Of a stretch of 64,000 bases of DNA, positions 1-8,605 are shown piece after piece. Made by a program: the position numbers and the translations under genes. The stretch lies in NCBI GenBank assembly GCA_009667805.1, contig CM019069.1, positions 51,768,422 through 51,832,421 of the forward strand, in the 5' to 3' direction. Numbering within the stretch: position 1 is the stretch's first letter; each line of letters starts with the position of its first letter. Under the pieces are notes generated by a model. It searched no databases, had not been told where the DNA came from, and saw only the letters and a list, made by a program, of their open reading frames with translations. Source of the stretch: Leptobrachium leishanense. Lineage: Eukaryota > Chordata > Amphibia > Anura > Megophryidae.

Positions 1-1800
1 TTGACGCCTCCGAACTAGGTCTTGGTGCAGTCTTGTCCCAAAGGGAGGCTCCTGACAAACCCTTGCATCCATGCGGCTTCTATTCTCGGAAGTTGTCCCC
101 AGGAGAGAAGAACTATGACATTGGAAATAGAGAATTGTTAGCAGTCATCGCGGCCTTGGCCGAATGGAGATACTTATTAGAGGGGTCTAAGGACCCCATC
201 GTTATCATAACCGACCATAAGAATCTCACGTACATTGGAGATGCCAAACGTTTAAATTCCAGACAAGCGAGATGGTCATTGTTTCTTTCAAGTTTTAATT
301 TCGTGCTTACCTATAGACCTGGGTCCAGAAACATTAAAGCAGACGCATTGTCGAGACAGTATGAGTCTTATGAACATAATATCCAAGATCAGCATCCCAT
401 TGTACCCCCAGGAAAGGATTATAGCCGCTACCACGATCAGTGTCTCGTCTCCTCTAATGAAAAGGTTGCAGACCGTCCAGGGCGCGGCTCCTGGGGGAAA
501 ACCTCCTGCGAGACTCTTTGTACCTGAGAACGAAAGAGAGGAAGTACTTAACATCTATCATGATAATAAAACTTCCGGGCATATGGGTATCCAAGACTGG
601 ACTGTGTCTAGTATCAGTAAACTCCTCTGGTGGCCCACGTTGCGCCGAGATGTCAAAGATTACATTGCCGTGTGCGAAGTGTGCACAAGGCAGAAAAGTC
701 CCAAACAGCACCCATTGGCTTACTCCAGCCTTTGCCGATCCCCGAACGACCCTGGTCACATGTAGCCATGGATTTTATAGTAGAGTTACCTGAGTCAAGA
801 GGGAATACAGTGATACTTACGATCATAGACCGATTTTCCAAGATGGGCCACTATGTTCCTCTTCGGAAACTACCTTCGGCAGCTGAACTGGTGCCCATAT
901 TCATTGCCAACGTGGTCCGCATACACGGTGTCCCTCTGGAGATTGTCTCTGATAGGGGGACCCAATTCATCTCCGGATTCTGGAGAGGGTTTTGTAAGAA
1001 CGTAGGGATAGACCTCTCTTTCTCTTCGGCTTATCACCCCCAGACCAACGGAGCAGCAGAACGAGCAAACCAAAATATAGAGAAATATCTCAGGTGCTTT
1101 ATCTCAGAACAACAAGATAACTGGTCAGACCTGCTACCATGGGCAGAATATGCTTTGAACAGCGCAGTGAGTGAATCCACAGGGCATTCTCCTTTCTTCG
1201 CTGTTTATGGTTTTGATCCTCCCGTGCTCCCCGCCACGTTTCCTGATACCACGATTCCTGCTTTAGATGAGCAACTGGCATCATTGAAAGAGACTTGGGG
1301 GAGAGTGAGACGGGCACTGGAGGAGAGTAGTGCCATCCAGAAAACGAAGGCCGACAGACACAGGAGGCAGGCACCCGTGTATCAAGTTGGGGACAGGGTT
1401 TGGCTGTCTTCACGTAACATCAAGCTCTTAGTGCCTTCCATGAAGTTGGCTCCTAGGTATATCGGCCCTATAAGATTCTACGGCGACTCAACCCTGTCTC
1501 CTATGCTTTGGCGTTACCCCCCCATTTTAAGATACACAATGTATTCCATGTAAACCTTTTGAAGCCGTTGTTATGTAACCGGTACACCAAAGTCCATGCT
1601 CCACCGCCTCCTGTCTCTGTGGAGGGCGAGGAGGAGTTCGAAGTTAAGGCCATTCTGGGTGCCAGGATGTCTAGGGGGTCTTTGCAGTACTTGGTCGATT
1701 GGGTGGGTTACGGTCCGGAGGATCGTTCTTGGGGTACCGGCTGCGGAAGTCCATGCTCCTAGGCTAGTGAAGGCCTTCTATTCGGCGCACCCCCGTGCCC
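1..1800 (+). pseudogene. gypsy pol remnant: RNase H, integrase, chromodomain (frameshifted)
   Basis: The first ~360 bases encode the RNase H domain, opening with [13 protein letters not shown] and carrying a TDHKNL motif. The integrase H2C2 finger follows in another frame (His codons at 559 and 580, Cys codons at 673 and 682). The integrase core is in a third frame: catalytic Asp at 771, Asp at 951 and Glu at 1059, the last two separated by 35 residues (DD35E). Near 1480 the frame changes again, before a chromodomain with YLVDWVGYG (about 1640-1740), and a further shift follows near 1735. The family makes one continuous polyprotein, so at least four indels have occurred. This is a decayed copy; the domain assignments are secure. 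Confidence 0.9.
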
Positions 1801-1825
1801 CTGGGGTCGTCCAGTGGCCGCCCCT

Positions 1826-1839
1826 GGAGGGGGGGGTTC
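1826..1839 (+). other. polypurine tract of gypsy element
   Basis: A G-run (GGAGGGGGGGG) sits immediately upstream of the TGTCAC that opens the LTR. In this family such a tract primes plus-strand DNA synthesis. Its position right after the chromodomain fits. Confidence 0.75.
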
Positions 1840-2804
1840 TGTCACGGTGGGTCAGGGGATGGGGCGCCTGGCAGCAGCTTCCTCGCTGCTCGCTGGCCAG
1901 GCGCCGAATGTAAACGCTTCCGGGTGCGCTCACGTGGGACGCCGAGGGGCGGGGCCTGGCGTTGTGACGCGGACCCGCCGGGTTTAAACCCAGTCTCACC
2001 ATTACACCGGTGCCCTGACGTGGTATTCACCTCCCGCAGAGCTCTTGTGATATTTGGCTAACGAATCCTCCTGTGTATAACCCTTGGCATTGGCAAACGA
2101 ACCCTCCTGTGTATGACCTTGGCATTGGCAAACGAACCCTCCTGTGTATGACCTTGGCATTGGCAAACGAACTCCTGTGTATGACCCTTGGCATTGGCAA
2201 ACGAACCCTCCTGTGTATGACCCTTGGCATTGGCAACGACCCTCCTGTGTATGACCCTTGGCATTGGCAAACGAACCCTCCTGTGTATGACCCTTGGCAT
2301 TGGCAAACGAACCCTCCTGTGTATGACTCCTGGCATTGGCAAACGAACCCTCCTGTGTATGACCCCTGGTATTGGCATTTACTCTGCTCTAGGTTCTGCC
2401 CTTAACGTTGGTACCTGCCGAGGTCAGTCTATGTGGCACCCTAAGCACGCATCAGATTACCTCTGCTATTACTAAAGTCCTAGGGAGGACTTGTGATCTG
2501 GTCTGTACCCCTGTCTGGTGTTTCCCTTTCTTTATCTGTTACCTGCTTCATTGTCTATATAGCTTTGCCGACCATTCAAGGATCGGAAGAGTAGAAAGGG
2601 AGCTACATAAAGAGATCAATATCTTGGTAGTCAGAAGGATTCGTGACAATACTCTATTCAATACCTCTGTCTGGTGTTACCCCTTGTTTATATATTGTCT
2701 GGTTAATTGTCTTTCTAGTTTTGCCGACCATTCAAGGATCGGAAGGGTAGAGAGCGGTCTGCGTAAAGGGACCACACTTTTGGTAATCAGAGGGATCCGT
2801 GACA
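1840..2804 (+). repeat. gypsy 3' LTR (965 bp)
   Basis: It starts TGTCAC after the polypurine tract and ends GTGACA at 2799-2804. Its centre is a 36-bp tandem array. The 3' third holds two imperfect copies of a segment containing TTGCCGACCATTCAAGGATC (about 2565 and 2720), followed by a run toward the terminal GTGACA. A diverged relative of this LTR end, with the same 36-bp period and the same terminal motif, lies at 12930-13276, which supports the boundary independently. No 5' LTR is in the window for comparison, so age cannot be estimated. Confidence 0.8.
2060..2372 (+). repeat. 36-bp minisatellite inside gypsy LTR (~8.7 copies)
   Basis: The unit runs from AACGAACCCTCCTGTG through TATGACCCTTGGCATTGGCA. 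Copies differ by small deletions and a few substitutions. Reading frames on both strands through this array (repeats of CMTLGIGKRTLL or MPRVIHRRVRL) are by-products of the repeat. The array is inside the LTR, so copy number may vary between insertions. Confidence 0.9.
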
Positions 2805-2805
2805 C

Positions 2806-4226
2806 AGAGGATGCCTGTGAGGCTGTGTAAGAGATGCTTTGATGGGTGTGTATAGAGATGCTGTGAGGCTGTGGTATAGAGATGCTGTGAGGTTGTGTAT
2901 AGAGATGCTGTGAAAGCTGTGTAAAGAGAATGCTGTGAGGCTGTGTTTAGAGATGCTGAATGGGGTTTGTGTATAAGATGGCCGTGTATAGAGATGCCTG
3001 AATGGGGTTTGTATAGAGATGCCTGTGCTGTTTGTGTTAGAGATGCTGATGGGTTGTGTATAGAGATGCTGTGAGGCTGTGTATAGAGATGCTGATGGGG
3101 TTGTGTATAGAGATGCTGTGTATAGAGAATGCTGATGGGGTTGTGTATAGAGATGCTGTTTTGTATATAGAGATGCTGATGGGGTTGTGTATAGAGATGC
3201 TGTTTTGTGTATAGAGATATGATGGGGTTGTGTATAGAGATGCTGTTTGTTTAATAGAGATGCTGATGGGGTTGTGTATAGAGATGCTGTTGTGTGGCGT
3301 ACAGAGATGCTGATGGGGTTGTGTGTATAGAGATGCTGTGTATAGAGATGCTGTGAGGCTGTGTACAGAGATGATGATGGGTGGTGTATAGAGATGCTTG
3401 AGGCTGTGCATAGAGATGCTGTGAGGCTTGTGTATAGAGATGCTGTGGGTTGTGTATAGAGATGCTGTGAGGTTGTGTATAGAGATGCTGTGGAGGCTGT
3501 GTATAGAGATGCTGTGTATAGAGATGCTGATGGGGTTGTGTACAGAGATGCTGTGTATAGAGATGCTGATGGGTTGTGTTATAGAGATGCTGTTTGTATA
3601 TAGAGATGCTGATGGGTGTGTATAGAGATGCTGTTTTGTATAGAGATACTGAATGGGGGTTGTGTATAGAGATGCTGTTTGTGTATAGAGATGCTGATGG
3701 GGTTGTGTATAGAGATGCTGTTTGTGTACAGAGATGCTGATGGGGTTGTGTATAGAGATGCTGTGTATAGAGATGCTGTGAGGCTGTGTACAGAGATGCT
3801 GATGGGGTTGTGTATAGAGATGCTGTGAGGCTGTGCATAGAGATGCTGTGAGGCTGTGTATAGAGATGCTGATGGGGTTGTGTATAGAGATGCTGTGAGG
3901 TTGTGTATAGAGATGCTGTGAGGCTGTGTATAGAGATGCTGTGTATAGAGATGCTGATGGGGTTGTTTTTAGAGATGCTGATGGGTTGTGTATAGAGATG
4001 CTGTGAGGCTGTGTATAGAGATGCTGATGGGGTTGTGTATAGAGATGCTGTGAGGCTGTGTTTAGAGATGCTGATGGGGTTGTGTATAGAGATGCTTTGT
4101 ATAGAGATTCTGATGGGGCTGTGTATAGAGATGCTGTGAGGTTGTGTATAGAGATGCTGTGAGGTTGTGTATAGAGATTCTGTGAGGCTGTGTATAGAGA
4201 TGCTGATGGGGCTGTGTATAGAGATG
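2806..4226 (+). repeat. 23-24-bp tandem array (TGTGTATAGAGATGCTG core)
   Basis: About 1.4 kb of head-to-tail units share the core TGTGTATAGAGATGCTG. The core is followed by either ATGGGGT (24-bp form) or TGAGGC/T (23-bp form), with shorter 15-17-bp units mixed in. Alternation of the two forms gives higher-order patterns. The array starts one base after the LTR end and stops at the truncated TTAA MITE at 4227. The G-rich strand is the plus strand. The minus-strand ORFs (HLYTQPHQ-type) are repeat artefacts. Confidence 0.9.
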
Positions 4227-4976
4227 CCTTGCGGCGCCGAAGTGCGGCCTAGCTCCGGTGGGGGCCGCCATCTTGGATGGCGGCTCCACCCCCGGGTCCC
4301 CCCTCACTGCCTGACGTCCTCACACATAGCGTGATGACACCAGATAGTCGGGGAACCCCTAGCTGCCTGGAATCCCCTGGTGGAGATAGGGGGTTCATTT
4401 GAACCCCGATATCTCCAGAACCGTGGCAGCTAGGGGGTCATGGAGGGTGTCAATCGAAAGGCCTGAGCATGATACCCAACATGACCAGGTATAAAGTAAA
4501 AAAAAATAAAATAAAAAATAAAAACATGTATTTTTTTGTGGGTTATTTTTATTAATGCAGCATATTGTTCACATTTCAATTATAATGTGAACAATGATGC
4601 TGCACTAATGATTTTTTTCTATGGGGTGCGTTTGCTATAAATCACGTAATTCCCCCCACAAAATGTAACAAGTCCCCATGTCTAATTTTTGTACAAGAGC
4701 ACCCCATAGAAAACATAACCGCAAACGCTCATGTGCTAAAATGAGAAAAAAACACTTTACACACTGCAGATGATTAAAAATTTAATTTTTATTGCATTGT
4801 TTGTCATATTATACAGGCAGGACATGACGTATACATATAAAAATGATATATTATGAATCTGCGGAGTCTGACGGAAAGAACGATATCTAATATGTCTGGG
4901 TCATTTAATAAAATGTGGCTTCAAATCGCGTTTAAACATGATGAGCGATAGCGGTAAAAATGAGCTAAGGGGTTAA
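4227..4976 (+). mobile_element. TTAA-type (piggyBac-like) MITE, 3' half
   Basis: This matches the right two-thirds of the elements at 6811-8045 and 19455-20676. It shares a CATCTTGGATG hairpin, a GGAGATAGGGGG block, the GATACC...AACATGA module, an A/T-rich core with ATTGTTCACATTTCAATTATAATG, and the end GGTAAAAATGAGCT...GGGGTTAA. Its 5' part is missing, replaced by the tandem array. Its final TTAA (4973-4976) lies inside the 8-bp target site of the neighbouring hAT-like element. Confidence 0.85.
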
Positions 4977-4979
4977 ACA

Positions 4980-6185
4980 CAGTGGCGGAAGTACCAGGGT
5001 CGCAGCGGTCGCAGTTGCGACCGGGCCCTGGCATTCCGCCACTGGAGGGGGACCCAGCGCCGCCCGCCAGATTCCGGCAATCAGCGCCGGAATCTGGGAG
5101 CCGCGCGCTGGCCGTCCCTCTCCCTACGCGAGCAGCCGCTGACATGCAGCTTGGCCGCTCACGTGGGAGAGAAACCACCTGACCAGCGCACGAGACCTCG
5201 CGCTGATCAGGTGGTTTCTGGCGAGCGGCCAAGCTGCATGTTTCCAGCGGCCGCTCGCCAGGAGAAGACGCCGGAGGAGAAGACGCCAACGGAGCCTGCC
5301 CTGGGCCTGGGGCCAGCAGAGTAGGTAAGAGCTGGGCTGGGGGCAGTATATCCATGAGCTGGGGGCAGAGCTGGGGCAGTATATGCAGAGCTGGGGCAGT
5401 ATATGCAGAGCTGGGGGGCAGAGCTGGGGCAGTATATCCATGAGCTGGGGGGCAGAGCTGGGGCAGTATATCCATGAGCTGGGGGGCAGAGCTGGGGCAG
5501 TATATCCATGAGCTGGGGCAGAGCTGGCAGTATATCCATGAGCTGGGGCAGTATATCCATGAGCTGGGGCAGAGCTGGGGCAGTATATTCATGAGCTGGG
5601 GCAGTATATCCATGAGCTGGGGCAGAGCTGGGGCAGTATATCCATGAGCTGGGGCAGTATATCCATGAGCTGGGGCAGAGCTGGGGCAGTATATCCATGA
5701 GCTGGGCATATCCATGTGCTGGGGCAGTATATCCATGAGCTGGGGCATATCCATGTGCTGGGGCAGTATATCCATGTGCTGGGGCAGTATATCCATGTGC
5801 TGGGGCAGTATATCCATGTGCTGGGGCAGTATATCCATGAGCTGGGGCAGTATATCCATGTGCTGGGGCAGTATATCCATGTGTTGGGGCAGTATATCCA
5901 TGTGTTGGGGCAGTATTTCCATGAGCTGGGGGCAAAAATATCCATGTGTGAGCTGGGGCAATATATCCATGTGTGGTCTGGGGGCAATATATGTCCATGT
6001 GAGCTGGGGCAATATATGTCCATGTGAGCTGGGGGCAATATATATATCCATGTGAGCTGGGGGCAATACTATCTTTTTTATATTGCAGAAAAAAAAAGGT
6101 AAAAATATGGATTTTTTTGGGGGGGTTGGGGGGGCCCTTCATGGATTCTTGCACCGGGGCCCTCAGGTTTCTAGTTACGCCACTG
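4980..6185 (-). mobile_element. hAT-like non-autonomous element with internal minisatellite, copy 1
   Basis: The ends are CAGTGGCGGAAGTACC and, inverted, CAGTGGCGTAACTAG. The insertion is flanked by perfect 8-bp duplications GTTAAACA (4972-4979 and 6186-6193), which fits the hAT superfamily. There is no transposase. The interior has a GC-rich end with a ~50-bp stem inverted repeat (about 5140-5265) and a long 21-bp tandem array. Copy 2 at 42230-43434 is in the opposite orientation and is almost the same length (1205 versus 1206 bp). The strand is given relative to the CAGTGGCGTAAC end. Confidence 0.9.
5330..6062 (+). repeat. 21-bp minisatellite (GAGCTGGGGCAGTATATCCAT) inside hAT-like element
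   Basis: The unit pairs GAGCTGGGGCAG with TATATCCAT. Variants insert a second GAGCTGGGGCAG, replace GAGCTG by GTGCTG, or add GTGTG near the right end. The array occupies more than half of the element and is present, with a different arrangement, in copy 2. The 381-residue minus-strand ORF of HMDILPQ repeats is an artefact. Confidence 0.95.
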
Positions 6186-6810
6186 GTTAAACAGCATATC
6201 AGATGAAGATTTAGTAGAGAAATGAACACTTCTCAGAAGCACAGGTGTTGTTTGATACATGTTCAGATAAAGAGACACCACACCCTCACCAGACAATGTA
6301 TCAAATTCATCAGACCAGACTAATTAAAAGCACATGTTATTTCCAAACACTAACAGGGTTATTCAAAGAGATTCGAAAAGTCACCGCACGTTCGGTGACT
6401 TTTCGTTCTCTTCAATTCGGTTCCTTTTGCCGATCCCATTTCGGTGACCCTGCGGTGTATTCAGCAAGCACCACAGGGTCCCCGAATTGCAGAGAAAGGC
6501 TGCCGCAAACCGGACGAAAACTAACCGCAAAACCCACGGAATGCACGCCGAAAACCCCCAAAAACATCTGGATTAACCTGCCGAAAACCACGGAAAAGCC
6601 CGAGCAGGAGCCGATCGCACACAGCTGAAGCAGCCGAAGCAGCTGAGAGCGCCGACGAGGGAGGTGAATAAATTAGCAAAATAGTTTGTGTGAATCTGTG
6701 AAAATGAAACCATGTTTGCAAAGAAACCACTGAGCGAAAATGTCTGACATTTACACAGGAGGTCCAGGGAATGATAATAAAGAGGGCTGTTACAGAAAAA
6801 AAAGTAAACT

Positions 6811-8045
6811 TTAACCCCTTCAATGCGGTGGACGCGCTGAGCGTGTCCACCCGCATTGCTACTTCGCTGCGGAGGACGCGCTGAGCGCATCCTCCCTTTG
6901 CAGCCGCGATCGGCCAGTATTCCGGCCGATCGCGCGGCCCCCCCCGGTGCGGGCTGACATCATCGATGTCAGCCCAGTCTCCGGGACCCCGGCGGGCACG
7001 ATAGGCATCATCGCGCATGCGCGATGACGTCTATTTCAGGCACCCCCCGCCATTGCAGGGAAGGTGCCTGAAGGGGAGGGGGGAGGTCCTTCGGACCTCT
7101 CCCCCTCCCCGCGGGCCAGCGATTAAAGGCAGGCACTGCCTGGAAGGGCACAGCCTGCCCTTCCAAGTGGCGGCTGTCTTTAACCCCTAGGGGGCTGGAT
7201 CGCGATATGGCGCTAACATGCACCGTATCGCGGTCCCCTCCCGGAGCTGGCCGACATCTTGGATGTCGGCCAAGCTTCCGGGATATCCCCCTAATGACTG
7301 GCGTCATCGCGCAGAGCGCAATGGCGCCAGTTTTGAAATTAACCCCTTGCTGCCACCTATAGTGGAGATAAGGGGTTCCAATGAACCCCTATCTCCTGAT
7401 CCATGACAGCTAGGGGTTAATGTTTGCTATCATTGGAACGGCCAGAGCGTGGCCTTTCCAATGATACCAAACATGATCATGTAAAATGTAAAAAAAAATA
7501 ATTAAAAATAAAAATAAAATTAAAAAAATAAAATTTAAAAAGTTGAAAAAAAATTAAGAAAATGTTTTTTTGTTTTTTTTTCGTTTTATTAGTGCAACAA
7601 TATTGTTCCCATTTCAATTATAATGTGAACAATGATGCTGCACTAACTATTTTTTCTATGGGGGGCGTTTGCTAAAAAACACGTAATTTTCCCCAAAAAA
7701 GTAACGATTCCTCATTCCTAATTTTCTTAACAAGCGCACCCCATAGAAAATATAACCGCAAATGCTCGCATGTTAAAATGTGAAAAAAAACACTTTACAC
7801 ATTGTAAATTATTGAAAATTTTAATTTTATTGCGTTTTTTGTTATAATATACAGACATGACATAACGTATACATATAATAATGACATATTATGAATCTGC
7901 ACAGTCTGCCGGAAAGAACGATATATAATATGTCTGGGTCATATATTAAAATAAGGCTTAAAAACGCGTTTAAACATGATGAGCGAAATCGGTAAAAATG
8001 AGCTCAGCACAGAGGTGTGAAAAGGCTCAGCAGCGAAAAGGTTAA
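6811..8045 (+). mobile_element. TTAA-type (piggyBac-like) MITE, full length
   Basis: It is flanked and ended by TTAA (6811-6814 and 8042-8045). The left end reads TTAACCCCTTCAATGCGG and the inverted right end TTAACCTTTTCGCTGCTG. TTAA targets with CCCTTT-like termini are typical of piggyBac elements. There is no coding capacity. The GC-rich left half has several hairpins, for example GCCGACATCTTGGATGTCGGC. The right half is A/T-rich. It is inserted in the Harbinger-like element and is a close relative of 19455-20676. Confidence 0.88.
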
Positions 8046-8177
8046 AAAGAAGGAAAAAAAATCGGACTTTTAAAAAAAAAAATTCAGAAAAATGCTTAAA
8101 GTATCCTAAAAAATCTATAAATAAAGAGACTCTTTACTGCAGAATTTTATAATGAATGGTTTATTAGATATTGAATT

Positions 8178-8605
8178 GCTGTCTGCCGGGTGCCCGTGTT
8201 AGGCATGTGGTTGACAGAGTTGATAGATTATTGGGAGGGGCTGGAGATGACCCAGCTATCATGGTCCATATTGGTACCAATGACAAAGTAAGAGGAAGAT
8301 GGAAGGACCTGAAGAATGATTTCAGGGAATTAGGAAGTAAACTGAAGAAGAGGTCCTCCAAGGTAGTATTTTCTGAGATCCTACCTGTGCCACGTGCTAC
8401 AGTGGAAAGGCAGCGGGAGATCAGGGAGGTCAATGCGTGGCTTAAAGCTTGGTGCAGGAAGGAGGGCTTTGGGTTTTTAGAGCACTGGGCTCATTTTGCA
8501 CTGGGGTACAATCTGTATAGTCGTGATAGATTGCACCTGAATGGAAGAGGGTCTGCTGTGCTAGGGGAGAGGATGGTTAAAAGGTTGGAGGAGACTTTAA
8601 ACTAG
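8178..8605 (+). CDS. CR1 ORF1 C-terminal part with SGNH/GDSL esterase-like domain
   Basis: The reading frame is open from the 5' truncation point to TAG at 8603-8605. The first ATG-like start in the open frame is not real; the true start is lost with the 5' end. Residues include CLPGARVRHVVDRV, then MVHIGTND (block III of SGNH hydrolases), a ILPVP segment, and DRLHLNGRG, where the Asp and His fit block V. The block I Gly-Asp-Ser is missing because it lies upstream of the truncation. Some CR1 ORF1 proteins are known to carry such an esterase domain; its role in transposition is not settled. Confidence 0.8.

Larger units (their letters stand above)
1..2804 (+). mobile_element. Ty3/gypsy chromovirus, 3' portion with 3' LTR
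   Basis: The element enters from the left edge and keeps, in order, an RNase H domain, a zinc-binding and DDE integrase, a chromodomain, a polypurine tract and one LTR. The chromodomain after integrase places it among the vertebrate chromoviruses of the Ty3/gypsy group. Protease, most of reverse transcriptase, gag and the 5' LTR lie outside the window or are lost. The pol region needs several frame changes to be read, so this copy cannot move by itself. The LTR begins TGTCAC directly after a G-rich tract and ends GTGACA, a clean inverted pair. Confidence 0.9.

Noticed and set aside
2060..2372. Regular 36-bp repeats resembling a CRISPR array
   Set aside because: Units are directly adjacent with no unique spacers, lie inside an LTR, and the genome is eukaryotic.
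2408..2830. 140-codon frame in the LTR
   Set aside because: Lies across duplicated LTR segments with no protein motif.
3251..3838. A 195-codon minus-strand frame (HLYTQPHQ repeats)
   Set aside because: Product of the tandem array, not a gene.
4921..6066. A 381-codon minus-strand frame of HMDILPQ-type repeats
   Set aside because: It is a translation of the 21-bp minisatellite (unit divisible by three keeps frames open). Similar frames exist on both strands and in other phases.
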